Below are positions 1 through 8,537 of a stretch of 64,000 bases of DNA, piece after piece (position 1 is the first letter of the stretch; each line of letters starts with the position of its first letter). The stretch comes from Rhodobiaceae bacterium (GTDB taxonomy: Bacteria > Pseudomonadota > Alphaproteobacteria > Parvibaculales > Parvibaculaceae), in the NCBI GenBank assembly GCA_021404525.1, contig JAAWWE010000015.1:29738-93737 (forward strand), read 5' to 3'. Below the pieces are notes generated by a model, which had not been told where the DNA came from, ran no database searches, and saw only the letters and a list, made by a program, of their open reading frames with translations. Both the position numbers and the translations under genes were made by a program.

Positions 1-604
1 CATCCAGGTCATATGCCATCACCTCTCTCGCGCCCTGAGATCTTGCAAACTCGACTTGCGAGGAATGACATACCGCCGTGACTTCCGCACCCAGATGCAG
101 TGCCAGGTGGAGCGCTGTGATGCCGACGGAACCGGTCGCACCGGTGATCAGAACGTCGTCACCATTTTGGGTTCCAGCTATTTTCTCCAACGCGGTGATC
201 GCGGTTAAAGCACCACCAATGATCGCGGTCGCGCCCTCAGCCGAAACACCGTGGGGGATTGAAGCGAGATTGGTTTCAGCCAGGGCAACATATTCCGCGT
301 GAAACCAGGGCCCTTTGAAGATGTTGGTATATCCAAAAACAGGATCGCCCTTCTTGAACTTCGTTCCGTTGCTTTCAACGATGCCCGCCATTTCAATCCC
401 GGAGACCACGGGGGATTTTTTCAGGTTCTTGCGGAGGGCCTTATTGTTCCAGCCACGCTGATTTTCATAGTCTATATGGCTCAGGGCAACATGGGTGATG
501 CGGACCAGCACCTCCGCCTTACCCGGTGTGGGAACAGGCGCGTCGACAATCTTGAGGTGCGGCTCCGCCTTTCCCTCAGGAATGTCGAAGGTGAGCGCTT
601 TCAC
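1..604 (-). CDS. Zinc-type alcohol dehydrogenase-like / quinone oxidoreductase, cut by window edge
   Basis: This minus-strand frame is open from a GTG start at 604 to the left edge, about 201 residues, so the C-terminus is missing. Conceptual translation shows the medium-chain dehydrogenase/reductase layout: an N-terminal GroES-like domain with the GIEMAGIVE signature at about residues 69-77, then a Rossmann-type ITGATGSVG motif at about 153-161. No structural-zinc cysteine cluster is seen, which fits the NADPH:quinone oxidoreductase branch. The GTG overlaps the stop of the upstream NmrA-type gene (GTGA, 4 nt), so translation is probably coupled. It appears to be the third gene of the TetR-led operon. 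The substrate is unknown; an NADPH-dependent role against quinones or enals is inference from the family. Confidence 0.8.
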   Translation of the reverse strand, partial: MKALTFDIPEGKAEPHLKIVDAPVPTPGKAEVLVRITHVALSHIDYENQRGWNNKALRKNLKKSPVVSGIEMAGIVESNGTKFKKGDPVFGYTNIFKGPWFHAEYVALAETNLASIPHGVSAEGATAIIGGALTAITALEKIAGTQNGDDVLITGATGSVGITALHLALHLGAEVTAVCHSSQVEFARSQGAREVMAYDLD

Positions 605-1449
605 GCGGCCCCCATCTGATCGGCATGGTCGGCGACATATGTCTCAATGGAGCGCGGCTTGCGGCCCAAGAGAAACTCAATATCGTTTGACGGGTTGAAG
701 GTGAAACCTTCGCGAACCGCAAATGTCATTTCCGCGTTCATGTCTGCGTACCAGGTTTCAGCACCCTGTTCGATGAGCGCATTGCGAAGGTCCTCCGGTG
801 TGATCCCGACAAAGGGCACGTCACGGCCGAGGGCCGAACTGATGCGGTTCGCTGCGCCTTCAAATGTCATGGGGTCGGGGCCCGTCAGGCGATAGACACG
901 ATGCGCATGCCCGTCTTCCGTGAGTGCCTTGATCGCAATTTCAGCCACGTCGCGCACATCCACAAAGCTCGTCTTGCCGGGCCCAGCCGGAAAGGCGACC
1001 ATGCCCATGGCGACAAATCCTGCAAAGTTTTGCATGAACCAATCCGGGCGCAGGAAGGTCCAGGGCAGGTCAGCCCCTTTGACAATCTCCTCAAGCTCAC
1101 CCGTTCGGCGCACAAAGAACACCGCACTGTCTGGGTCGCATTCAGCAGAGAGCATAACCAGGCGTTTCACGCCTGCCTCTTTCAGCTGGTCAGTCATGCG
1201 GGTAAGCGCTGTTTTGAAGGCGTCGCTCTGATTGGTGACCATATAGACCGCCTCGATGCCAACAAGGGCCTTGTCGAACGCCTCAGCATCATCAAAGTCG
1301 CCCAACGCAACTTCATATCCATCAGGTCCGATCATCTCCGCCGCTTTGGCTGCATCGCGCACATAGATGCGGAAGGGTGTTTTCTGGGCAATCAACTGGC
1401 GAGCAATCTCGCTACCAACATTGCCGGTGGCTCCGGTGACGAGGATCAT
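601..1449 (-). CDS. NmrA/atypical SDR family NAD(P)H-binding oxidoreductase
   Basis: A 282-residue protein starting with the dinucleotide-binding motif VTGATGNVG (about residues 4-12), typical of NmrA-like and azoreductase-type atypical short-chain dehydrogenases. The rest resembles NAD(P)H-dependent quinone or triphenylmethane reductases, including a YxLTGPDPMTFEGAA segment in the C-terminal half. It lies 35 nt downstream of a TetR gene on the same strand and overlaps the next oxidoreductase by 4 nt, so the three genes look like one operon. TetR control of two reductases suggests a response to a reactive electrophile or xenobiotic. That role is inferred; the substrate cannot be read from sequence. 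Confidence 0.82.
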   Translation of the reverse strand: MILVTGATGNVGSEIARQLIAQKTPFRIYVRDAAKAAEMIGPDGYEVALGDFDDAEAFDKALVGIEAVYMVTNQSDAFKTALTRMTDQLKEAGVKRLVMLSAECDPDSAVFFVRRTGELEEIVKGADLPWTFLRPDWFMQNFAGFVAMGMVAFPAGPGKTSFVDVRDVAEIAIKALTEDGHAHRVYRLTGPDPMTFEGAANRISSALGRDVPFVGITPEDLRNALIEQGAETWYADMNAEMTFAVREGFTFNPSNDIEFLLGRKPRSIETYVADHADQMGAA

Positions 1450-1484
1450 GGCGTTTCCTTTCGAGGGGATGTGGCGATGGCGCT

Positions 1485-2087
1485 TTAAGACGCAAGTGGC
1501 GTCACGCTTGTTTTCAGAAGGTGGGTCAGCGTTTCAGTGGCCGCCTGCTCAGAGATACGCCCCGCGGTGAGCTCGGCACAGAGCGTGTTTGCAGCTGCCA
1601 CAAGACCGATAAAGATGAGGTGTGATCGGGTATCCGGTAGTGGCAGGACCGGCGCGAAGGCTTCGGCAAATTGTTTGGCGTGCAGATCTCTTGAAGCGCG
1701 GCCCACGTCACGCGCGTCTCCGTTCGCTTCGATGGCGGCGGTGAGCGCAGCGGCGGCAGGCCCTGCTTCCAGTGCGCAAGAGATGTAAGCCTCAGAGATG
1801 ATTTCCGCGATGGCGTCGACAGTTTCCGGTGCTGCCGCAATGCGTGCGCGGGCAACGCCTTCATAGTGGCGGTCGGCGTCTTCCAGCAGCGCCAACAGGA
1901 GCCCTGTCCGGGTCTCGAAATGGTCATATGCCATGGGCTTTGACACGCCGGCCTTGTCTGCGACCAATGCAAGGGTCACGGCATCCGCCCCTTCTTCCTC
2001 TATGAGGGTTCTGGCGACCTCCAGCATCTGCGCCCGGCGATCGGCACGACTGAGGCGGGTTCGCGATGCTGATTCTGACTGTCTCAT
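1485..2087 (-). CDS. TetR/AcrR family transcriptional regulator
   Basis: A 200-residue protein with an N-terminal TetR helix-turn-helix (about residues 12-62): RRAQMLEVARTLI, then a recognition region ending SKPMAYDHFETR. The C-terminal ligand-binding half is not assignable to a subfamily by eye. The ATG at 2087 is only 5 bp from a 31-bp near-perfect palindrome, which also covers the likely ribosome-binding region, so autorepression is expected. The two downstream oxidoreductase genes are co-oriented with short or overlapping junctions and are the likely targets. The effector is unknown. Confidence 0.88.
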   Translation of the reverse strand: MRQSESASRTRLSRADRRAQMLEVARTLIEEEGADAVTLALVADKAGVSKPMAYDHFETRTGLLLALLEDADRHYEGVARARIAAAPETVDAIAEIISEAYISCALEAGPAAAALTAAIEANGDARDVGRASRDLHAKQFAEAFAPVLPLPDTRSHLIFIGLVAAANTLCAELTAGRISEQAATETLTHLLKTSVTPLAS

Positions 2088-2091
2088 TTCA

Positions 2092-2122
2092 ACCTACGTT
2101 TAGTAACTTACTAAAGGTAGGT
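2092..2122. promoter_or_regulatory. 31-bp palindromic operator of the TetR operon
   Basis: The left arm ACCTACGTTTAGTAA and the right arm TTACTAAAGGTAGGT are inverted repeats around one central C and match at 14 of 15 positions. The site lies directly upstream of the minus-strand TetR start at 2087. Such long symmetric sites next to a tetR gene are normally the operator; binding by this protein is inferred. Confidence 0.75.
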
Positions 2123-2252
2123 AGTGAGTGCGGCAGCATTCGTCAAGGGTTTCGTTGCTGAAATGCTTCAACTTCCGCTGGAAATGCTCTATATCCCGCA
2201 GAGAATAAGCGGTCTGGGCGGTTCCGACTGACCTGCTTTGCGGAGAAAACAG

Positions 2253-3077
2253 ATGAGCGACAGCGAGATTAATATCGTCCTTCCTGGCGCTGCCGGGCGT
2301 ATGGGCCGCACTTTGATCGCCGAGATTGCTCAGAAACCCGATCTCAAACTGGCCGGGGCGATAGAGCCCGCGGGCTCCTCTTTACTAGGCACGGATGCCG
2401 GAACTTTGGCGGGTCTTCCCGAACCACTGGGTGTCGCAATTACGGAAGACCCCTTACCTCTTGTTGCTGACGCAGATGCAATAATCGATTTCACTGTGCC
2501 CGCCGCGACAGTTGAATATGCGGCGCTTGCGGCCCAGGCGCGGATTGTCCATGTGATTGCGACCACCGGCTTTGACGCTGAACAGGAAGCGCAGATTGAG
2601 GCAGCCGCGCGCCATGCAACCATCATCAAGGCCGGCAACATGAGCCTTGGGGTCAATCTGCTGACGGCGCTCACGCGCAAGGTTGCTGCAACGCTTGATG
2701 CTGATTGGGACATAGAGATCCTAGAGATGCACCATCGGCACAAAGTCGATGCACCGTCCGGGACAGCGCTTATGCTCGGACAGGCGGCGGCCGATGGCCG
2801 GGGCATCAATCATGATGTTGTGGCGGATCGCGGTCGTGATGGCATTACCGGCGAGCGCACGCCAGGCGATATTGGCTATGCGGTGTTGCGTGGCGGCTCT
2901 GTCGTCGGTGAACATTCCACCATTTTTGCGGCGGAGAACGAGCGTATCGTTCTTTCGCATATTGCCGAGGACCGGGGTTTGTTTGCTCGCGGTGCTTTGG
3001 CAGCGGCGCGCTGGGGACAAGGCAAAGGCCCCGGTCTCTTTTCAATGCTCGACGTTCTCGGGCTCTCAGACTTTTAG
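2253..3077 (+). CDS. dapB: 4-hydroxy-tetrahydrodipicolinate reductase
   Basis: DapB reduces 4-hydroxy-tetrahydrodipicolinate with NAD(P)H in lysine and meso-diaminopimelate synthesis, in the cytoplasm. The 274-residue product has the N-terminal GAAGRMGRT nucleotide-binding motif (about residues 12-20), the [10 protein letters not shown] segment, and the catalytic/substrate motif [13 protein letters not shown]. Length matches the family. I chose the ATG at 2253 because a GGAGA ribosome-binding site sits 6 nt upstream; an in-frame TTG at 2238 would add five residues and has no such site. gpmA follows 17 nt downstream on the same strand, so co-transcription is likely. Confidence 0.96.
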   Translation: MSDSEINIVLPGAAGRMGRTLIAEIAQKPDLKLAGAIEPAGSSLLGTDAGTLAGLPEPLGVAITEDPLPLVADADAIIDFTVPAATVEYAALAAQARIVHVIATTGFDAEQEAQIEAAARHATIIKAGNMSLGVNLLTALTRKVAATLDADWDIEILEMHHRHKVDAPSGTALMLGQAAADGRGINHDVVADRGRDGITGERTPGDIGYAVLRGGSVVGEHSTIFAAENERIVLSHIAEDRGLFARGALAAARWGQGKGPGLFSMLDVLGLSDF

Positions 3078-3094
3078 ACAATAGGAAAAACAAC

Positions 3095-3727
3095 GTGGCC
3101 AATCTTCTTGTGCTTGTTCGTCATGGACAAAGTGAGTGGAACAAAAAGAACCTCTTCACCGGCTGGAAGGATCCTGATCTCACAGACCAGGGGCGCGCAG
3201 AAGCTGTTGAAGCGGGTCAGGCCCTGAAAGAAGGCGGCTATGAGTTCGATGTCTCCTTCACCTCCGTTCTGAGCCGCGCGCAGAAAACCAATGATGCGAT
3301 CCTGAAGGAGCTGGGTCAGACCGATCTCGAGATCGTCTGCGATCAAGCACTCAATGAGCGCGACTATGGGGACCTGGCAGGGCTCAACAAGGATGACGCC
3401 CGCGAGAAGTGGGGCGAAGAGCAAGTACATATCTGGCGTCGGTCCTATGACACGCCGCCTCCGGGTGGCGAAAGCCTGAAAGACACTGCCGACCGGGTCC
3501 TTCCCTATTATCACGCGACCATCAAGCCACGGGTTCTGGGCGGAGAGCGGGTGCTGATTGCCGCTCACGGGAACTCCCTTCGCGCACTCGTTATGGACCT
3601 GGAAGGTCTCAGCCGCGACGAAGTGCTGCAGCTCAACATCGCCACCGGCGCCCCCATTGCCTATGAGCTTGATGATGAAGGCAAAGTGCTGTCGAAGAAG
3701 CTCTTGATTGAGCGCGAAGCTCACTGA
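3095..3727 (+). CDS. gpmA: 2,3-bisphosphoglycerate-dependent phosphoglycerate mutase
   Basis: This enzyme interconverts 3- and 2-phosphoglycerate in glycolysis and gluconeogenesis. The 210-residue product begins with [10 protein letters not shown], which contains the phosphorylated His10, and carries the conserved [13 protein letters not shown] segment and a second catalytic histidine in AHGNSLRAL. It is slightly shorter than the E. coli enzyme, as is usual for alphaproteobacterial GpmA. The start is GTG, preceded by TAGGA. It lies 17 nt after dapB. A 17-bp motif with a GACTC core occurs just after the stop. Confidence 0.95.
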   Translation: MANLLVLVRHGQSEWNKKNLFTGWKDPDLTDQGRAEAVEAGQALKEGGYEFDVSFTSVLSRAQKTNDAILKELGQTDLEIVCDQALNERDYGDLAGLNKDDAREKWGEEQVHIWRRSYDTPPPGGESLKDTADRVLPYYHATIKPRVLGGERVLIAAHGNSLRALVMDLEGLSRDEVLQLNIATGAPIAYELDDEGKVLSKKLLIEREAH

Positions 3728-3728
3728 G

Positions 3729-3745
3729 TGGAGTGCGACTCTAGT
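3729..3745 (+). repeat. Short intergenic motif TGGAGTGCGACTCTAGT (copy 1)
   Basis: First of three near-identical 17-bp copies (others at 3808 and 14130), consensus TGGAGYGVGACTCTART. It contains a GACTC methylation-type site and a partial GAGT...ACTC symmetry. It starts one base after the gpmA stop codon. Function unknown. Confidence 0.5.
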
Positions 3746-3807
3746 GCTACCGACTTCAGCTTCTTGTCAATTGAGGTCGCTGACGCATTAAGCGTTCCAA
3801 GGTGCCT

Positions 3808-3824
3808 TGGAGCGAGACTCTAAT
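3808..3824 (+). repeat. Short intergenic motif TGGAGCGAGACTCTAAT (copy 2)
   Basis: Second copy of the 17-bp motif, 63 bp beyond copy 1 in the convergent gpmA/DUF2244 gap. It overlaps the DUF2244 stop codon. An adjacent inverted repeat, CCAAGG-TG-CCTTGG at 3797-3810, could form a small hairpin but has no T-run after it. Confidence 0.45.
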
Positions 3825-4350
3825 TGGTCGCTGCTGGGGCGAAGCCCTGCCGGCGGAGACGCTCCAGCTCAAACCGCAAAGCCTCACCAAATTGCAGGCG
3901 CTCTTCTGGTGACAGAAATGCGCCGACTGTCAGACGCCGCCCGTGTGAGGTGATGTCGATGGCGACATCCTCTTCGGCCTCTTTGTCATACTGCACCCGC
4001 GCCCAATAGGGTTGGGAGACATAGGCTGTCTCATTTCCCTTGGCATCCACTTTTCGGATTTTGAGCGCGGTGTCGGACAGCTGGACCGTTTCATAGGCCC
4101 GGGCGGCGCGGTAGTTCCAGCGGAAGGCCAGATAGATGGCCGCCACGTCCAATCCGAAAAATCCGAAGACGGGCCAGGCTCCCATCGCCGTGAACACGAT
4201 GCCGGCAACAAAACTGACAACACCGATGAAGATCATGACGATCAGAAAGCCCCTGCTGCCAAGCGAGCGGTGAGGTGTGAGCCGCGCATCAAAATGCAAC
4301 GATCCACCGGGTGGGGCCGTCAGAGGGCTTGTGTCTTCCACACGTTCCAT
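3820..4350 (-). CDS. DUF2244 family membrane protein
   Basis: The product is 176 residues from the ATG at 4350; an upstream TTG at 4404 would add 18 residues and overlap the probable leader of nth. It has two adjacent hydrophobic helices (FLIVMIFIGVVSFVAG and a following GLDVAAIYLAFRW segment), then a soluble C-terminal region with SQPYWARVQ, which are hallmarks of DUF2244 integral membrane proteins. Function is not established. The gene is divergent from nth with a 71-bp gap, a common arrangement in alphaproteobacteria. Confidence 0.82.
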   Translation of the reverse strand: MERVEDTSPLTAPPGGSLHFDARLTPHRSLGSRGFLIVMIFIGVVSFVAGIVFTAMGAWPVFGFFGLDVAAIYLAFRWNYRAARAYETVQLSDTALKIRKVDAKGNETAYVSQPYWARVQYDKEAEEDVAIDITSHGRRLTVGAFLSPEERLQFGEALRFELERLRRQGFAPAATN

Positions 4351-4421
4351 GGTGGCCAAATTAGGCTGTTGATGTCTTTTCCGCAATGGATCGCCCCGCG
4401 TCAAATGCGTATGTTGGCCCC

Positions 4422-5066
4422 ATGAAAATGAAGAAAAAAGACATTGAGCCGTTTTTTGAGATCCTGTCTGCGGACTTGCCGGAACCGAAAACCGAGCTCG
4501 ACTATAAGAACCCCTACACGCTTGTTGTTGCCGTCGCCCTGTCAGCGCAAGCCACGGATGTCGGCGTGAACAAGGCCACCAAAGAGCTTTTCAAAAAAGT
4601 CGATACGCCGGAGAAGATGGTGAAGCTCGGCGAAGCCAAACTGCGCGATCAGATCAAGACCATTGGGCTCTATCGGAACAAAGCCAAGAACGTCATTGCG
4701 ATGTCCAAGATGCTGATCAATGAATTTAACAGCGAGGTTCCACAGACCCGTGAAGAGCTGGAACGCTTACCGGGCGTTGGGCGCAAGACTGCCAATGTGG
4801 TCATGAATGAAGCCTTTGGCGAGGCGACCATTGCCGTCGACACACACATCTTCCGCGTTTCCAATCGCACAGGGCTCGCGCCAGGGAAAAATGTGCTTGA
4901 GGTCGAACATGAACTTCTAAAGCGCGTGCCCAAAGACTATCTGCAGCATGCGCACCACTGGATCCTGCTGCATGGCCGCTATATCTGCAAAGCGCGGAAG
5001 CCCGACTGTCCGTCCTGCAAGGTTGCCGCCTATTGCGCCTTCAAAGGCAAGACGATAGCGGCCTAA
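4422..5066 (+). CDS. nth: Endonuclease III (DNA glycosylase/AP lyase)
   Basis: Nth removes oxidised pyrimidines and nicks abasic sites in base-excision repair. The 214-residue product has the helix-hairpin-helix LPGVGRKTANVV with the catalytic lysine, the catalytic aspartate in VDTHIFRV, and the 4Fe-4S cluster cysteines spaced C-x6-C-x2-C-x5-C near the C-terminus. The start at 4422 (MKMKKKD) is preferred; an in-frame start at 4386 would add 12 residues not expected in the family. It converges with a lipoprotein gene 17 nt away. Confidence 0.95.
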   Translation: MKMKKKDIEPFFEILSADLPEPKTELDYKNPYTLVVAVALSAQATDVGVNKATKELFKKVDTPEKMVKLGEAKLRDQIKTIGLYRNKAKNVIAMSKMLINEFNSEVPQTREELERLPGVGRKTANVVMNEAFGEATIAVDTHIFRVSNRTGLAPGKNVLEVEHELLKRVPKDYLQHAHHWILLHGRYICKARKPDCPSCKVAAYCAFKGKTIAA

Positions 5067-5083
5067 TTCTCAGAAACCTTGGG

Positions 5084-5491
5084 TCAATACCGGTAAGAGC
5101 TCAATTGATGGGCCCGGTTCACCCCTGCAATGCATGGGTCAACGGGGAGCTCTCCCCCTGCTTCCGCCCGCGCCTCAATAAATGAAGTGCGCAGCGTGTC
5201 GCTCTCGTCCTCATAGAGATAGACAAAGAGCGTGCAACCATCTCCGGCATAACGCCAGATTTCTGCATGGGCTTCGTTGCGCTGAAATTCCGGTGAGCCG
5301 AATGCCTCGCGCAATCCATAGGTGTCCAGTCCGATCAGGCTGTCGACACGAGGGGCTGGCGCCAATGTCGGGGGTGTGCGTCCTGGCGCTGAAACGGTCT
5401 GGGGCGACAGGTTTGATCCAAAATTGCTCCCACCGCCCGCACAGGCAGCGAGCGCTGCTCCCATTGCCAGTATTGCTAAAACTCGCACCAC
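5084..5491 (-). CDS. Small predicted lipoprotein, function unknown
   Basis: A 135-residue protein with an N-terminal signal sequence and a lipobox (ALAAC, Cys17), so it is probably lipid-anchored in the cell envelope. After a proline/serine-rich linker the mature part contains GLREAFGSPEFQRNE and IWRYAGDGCTLFVYLYEDE, resembling the small SmpA/OmlA (BamE-like) fold found in many alphaproteobacterial lipoproteins. Two C-terminal cysteines could form a disulfide. Start is GTG preceded by GGAGAAG. It follows the CysZ-like gene by 12 nt on the same strand, so the two are probably co-transcribed. Confidence 0.72.
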   Translation of the reverse strand: MVRVLAILAMGAALAACAGGGSNFGSNLSPQTVSAPGRTPPTLAPAPRVDSLIGLDTYGLREAFGSPEFQRNEAHAEIWRYAGDGCTLFVYLYEDESDTLRTSFIEARAEAGGELPVDPCIAGVNRAHQLSSYRY

Positions 5492-5503
5492 ACTTCTCCC
5501 GAC

Positions 5504-6172
5504 TTAAGCTGTCAGCTTCTTATGCAGATGCACCATAAGGGCTGTCGCGAAAAAAGGGGTTAACAGGTTGATGACCGGGATCGACGCGAGAGCCGCGGCG
5601 GCGACACCCCCTGAAAAGACCCGAATGCTTTTAGATCGTCTCAGGGACCGGGCCTCTTCAGGCGTATGATGGCGGAGTGCGACCAGCTCAAAATATTCCC
5701 GACCCAGCAGATAACCATTCAGTCCCCAATAGGCGATCACGTTCACTATCGGAATGAAGTAGAGCGGCAGGGCGATCAGATTGAGGACAATCAGCAAGGC
5801 CGTAAATTTCAGGGCGATCCAGAGACCCTGCACAAACGGTTGATCGCGTCCGGCCGCATCGCTTGGATAATGTTTGTCTTCAACAGCGGCTGCGACCTCT
5901 TCGAGAAAAATGCCCGCAAAGAGCGCCGAGACCGGCATCAACAGAAGCACCAGGGCGACAATGACAAAAGCGCCCGACAGCCAATCAACGACTTCGTCAA
6001 TGATGGGCCAGCCCCAATCGGCGCCAAACTCTGGAATGGCCTCCAGCCCATAGAAAGCACCAAAGCCTGCCAGGACGAGCAGAACAAGTGCCAGACCCAA
6101 GGCGCGCATCATGACTGCCCGCAACGGTTTGGAGAATGTATCGCTGAGTGCCGTGGAAAGAGCAGAGAACAT
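5504..6172 (-). CDS. EI24/CysZ-family membrane protein
   Basis: A 222-residue integral membrane protein with four to six hydrophobic segments and the family features LPLYFIPIVNVIAYWGLNGYL and GREYFELVALRH, typical of the EI24/CysZ (DUF540) family. CysZ of enterobacteria is a sulfate-uptake protein, but alphaproteobacterial members are not shown to transport sulfate and no cys genes are nearby. The precise role is therefore open. The downstream lipoprotein gene is 12 nt away. The gene is divergent from the PfkB kinase gene. Confidence 0.8.
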   Translation of the reverse strand: MFSALSTALSDTFSKPLRAVMMRALGLALVLLVLAGFGAFYGLEAIPEFGADWGWPIIDEVVDWLSGAFVIVALVLLLMPVSALFAGIFLEEVAAAVEDKHYPSDAAGRDQPFVQGLWIALKFTALLIVLNLIALPLYFIPIVNVIAYWGLNGYLLGREYFELVALRHHTPEEARSLRRSKSIRVFSGGVAAAALASIPVINLLTPFFATALMVHLHKKLTA

Positions 6173-6313
6173 AGGACATCCCGGTTGCAGGCCAAGCGCC
6201 CGGTGTGGGCGACGGTAAAATCAATGGCAGATTAGCGGCCATCTGGGCTTTGTCCAGCGTGCTGCACCCCTTATACTCCGCTCGACTTTCCATCCTGAGC
6301 GAAGCGAGCTTTC

Positions 6314-7312
6314 ATGTCAGAACCTAAGTTTGATGTTGCCGGTATTGGCAATGCAATTGTTGATGTCATTTCTGAAGGGACTGACGAATTTCTTACTGCC
6401 AATAAGGTCGAAAAAGGCGCGATGACCTTGATCGACGAGGACCGCGCAACGGAACTCTATGGTGTCATGGGTTCTGCTATCGAAGTCTCCGGCGGTTCGT
6501 GCGGCAATACGATTGCAGGCCTCGCAGCGCTTGGCGGCACCGCTGCCTATATCGGGAAGGTGCGCGATGATCAGCTGGGTCAGGTTTTCACCCATGACAT
6601 CCGGGCGCTCGGTGTCGATTTTACCACCGCGCCCGCTACTGACGGGCCGGCAACAGCCCGCTGTCTCATCGTGGTAACGCCGGACGCACAGCGCAGCATG
6701 AGTACCTATCTCGGCGCCGCCGGTGGTCTGACACCAGACGATGTACCAGAAGACCTGATCAAGGCCTCTGCGATCACGTATATGGAGGGCTATCTCTGGG
6801 ATCCGCCAGGCGCAAAGGAAGCCTTCCTCAAAGCTGCTGGCATTGCGCACAGCGCGGGGCGTCTTGTGTCTCTCACCCTGTCAGACAGTTTTTGCGTTGA
6901 CCGGTTCCGCACAGAGTTCCGGGAGCTTGCCAAAGACGAAGTGGATATTCTCTTCGCCAATGAAGATGAAATCATGTCGCTCTATGAAGTCGACACGTTT
7001 GATGCGGCACTTCAGTCTGTTCGCAAAGACTGCAAATTTGCCGCCCTTACCCGCTCTGAAGCAGGTTCCGTCATTGTCGCCGATGGTGAGGTGCACGTGG
7101 TGGATGCTGAGCCTGTGTCCCAGGTGCTCGACACAACCGGTGCAGGCGACCTTTATGCGGCGGGCTTCCTCTTTGGTCTGTCAAAAGGCGCCGACCCTGT
7201 GACCTGTGGGCGTCTCGGCTCCATCGCTGCGGCAGAAGCCATCAGCCATTATGGCGCGCGGCCACAGGCAGATCTCAAAGCCCTCGTCAAAGACAAGGGC
7301 CTCGCGGTTTAA
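6314..7312 (+). CDS. PfkB-family carbohydrate/adenosine kinase
   Basis: A 332-residue ribokinase-fold kinase. Visible motifs are GIGNAIVDVI at the N-terminus, GGSCGNTIAGLAALGG (substrate side), and the C-terminal PfkB signature DTTGAGDLYAAGFLFG with the catalytic aspartate and anion hole. It is most similar in pattern to the alphaproteobacterial adenosine kinase group, so phosphorylation of adenosine or a related nucleoside is likely, but sugar specificity cannot be excluded. It stands alone, followed by a hairpin-rich repeat. Confidence 0.85.
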   Translation: MSEPKFDVAGIGNAIVDVISEGTDEFLTANKVEKGAMTLIDEDRATELYGVMGSAIEVSGGSCGNTIAGLAALGGTAAYIGKVRDDQLGQVFTHDIRALGVDFTTAPATDGPATARCLIVVTPDAQRSMSTYLGAAGGLTPDDVPEDLIKASAITYMEGYLWDPPGAKEAFLKAAGIAHSAGRLVSLTLSDSFCVDRFRTEFRELAKDEVDILFANEDEIMSLYEVDTFDAALQSVRKDCKFAALTRSEAGSVIVADGEVHVVDAEPVSQVLDTTGAGDLYAAGFLFGLSKGADPVTCGRLGSIAAAEAISHYGARPQADLKALVKDKGLAV

Positions 7313-7335
7313 GGGCTAGCGTCTCTTTTTCAGCT

Positions 7336-7433
7336 GTCATCCCGGACGCCAACTTGTTGGCGAGCCGGGATCCATTGAGCGTTTCCGCGCCACGCAATCT
7401 CTATATATACCCCGGTTCAAGCCCCGGGGTGAC
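7336..7433. repeat. Intergenic palindromic repeat element with two hairpins
   Basis: The 98-bp element is bounded by GTCATCCCGG (7336-7345) and the near-inverted CCGGGGTGAC (7424-7433). Inside, 7339-7371 forms a strong stem, ATCCCGG-a-CGCCAAC, loop TT, GTTGGCG-ag-CCGGGAT. A second hairpin, CCCCGG/CCGGGG, lies at about 7410-7429. This architecture matches the dispersed palindromic elements often seen between genes in alphaproteobacteria. It sits between convergent genes (PfkB kinase and coaA) and may help end transcription. No second copy was found in this window. Confidence 0.6.
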
Positions 7434-7478
7434 GCATATGGAAAAACTGGGCCGGTACACACTACTCGGCGCGAACGT

Positions 7479-8480
7479 CTAAAGCTTGCGGAGATAGACG
7501 TCTCTGATTGCGTGATCGGTTCCCTTGCGCAGAACCAGGTCGGCGCGTTCGCGCGTCGGCAATATATTCTTGTGTAGGTTTGCCAGATTGATTGACGTCC
7601 AGATGGAGGTCGCAACCTCGACCGCTTCCTCATCCGACAGGTTTGAGAACCGGTGGAAATAGGCATCCGGGTCTTGAAAGGATGTTGCGCGCAGACCCAA
7701 GAAGCGATCGACATACCAGTCACGGACGATGTGTTCGTCCGCATCAAGATAAATCGAGAAGTCGAAAAAGTCTGAGACGAAAGGCTGCGGGTCTTCCCCT
7801 TCTGCAGGCTTCCAGCTCTGCAACACGTTCAGCCCTTCAACGATCAGAACATCTGGCTGGTCGACGGTGATGGTCTCGCCCACAATGTCATAGTGGAAGT
7901 GAGAATAGACCGGCGCCACAACCTGGCGCTCGCCCGCCTTAATGTCGGACAGGAAGGAGATCAGGCGCTTCACGTCAAAGCTTTCGGGAAAGCCCTTGCG
8001 CTGCATCAGATCGCGTTCTTCAAGTTCCGCGTTCGGATAGAGAAATCCATCCGTGGTGATGAGATCGACCTTTGGATGGTTTGGCCAGCGCTGCAGAAGC
8101 TCATGCAGGATACGCGCGGTGGTGCTCTTACCAACAGCAACCGAGCCCGCCACACCAATGATGAAGGGTGTCTTGGCCTGTTTGGTGCCCAAAAATTCTG
8201 ACGTGGCGCCGTGGAGTTCCTGTGTTGCCCCAACATAGAGGTTCAACAAGCGTGACAGTGGCAGGTAGATTTCGCGAACTTCTTCCAGGGAGACATTCTC
8301 CCCCCATCCACGCAGTGTCTGCAGTTCGTCTTCTGACAAGGTCAGAGGTGTGTCGGCGCGAAGCTTGCCCCATTCAGCAGATGTGAAGTGACGAAAAGGA
8401 GAAATTGACCTAGCCGTCGGCGAAGCCGACTTCCTGGTCTCACGCATGCTCACATTTTTTTCCGACTTCACTGTCGACAT
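7479..8480 (-). CDS. coaA: Type I pantothenate kinase
   Basis: CoaA phosphorylates pantothenate, the first and rate-setting step of coenzyme A synthesis. The 333-residue product has the P-loop [12 protein letters not shown] (about residues 109-120), followed by [13 protein letters not shown] and the YSHFHYD and [16 protein letters not shown] segments characteristic of the bacterial type I enzyme. It is the last gene of the his-associated minus-strand run, 57 nt after hisE; hisE-coaA linkage is common in alphaproteobacteria. CoaA enzymes of this type are usually feedback-inhibited by CoA. Confidence 0.95.
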   Translation of the reverse strand: MSTVKSEKNVSMRETRKSASPTARSISPFRHFTSAEWGKLRADTPLTLSEDELQTLRGWGENVSLEEVREIYLPLSRLLNLYVGATQELHGATSEFLGTKQAKTPFIIGVAGSVAVGKSTTARILHELLQRWPNHPKVDLITTDGFLYPNAELEERDLMQRKGFPESFDVKRLISFLSDIKAGERQVVAPVYSHFHYDIVGETITVDQPDVLIVEGLNVLQSWKPAEGEDPQPFVSDFFDFSIYLDADEHIVRDWYVDRFLGLRATSFQDPDAYFHRFSNLSDEEAVEVATSIWTSINLANLHKNILPTRERADLVLRKGTDHAIRDVYLRKL

Positions 8481-8537
8481 AGAACTTTTCCCTGACGGTT
8501 TGCTAACCGGGCCCTGGCCGCTTTTTGGTTCTTCTTC

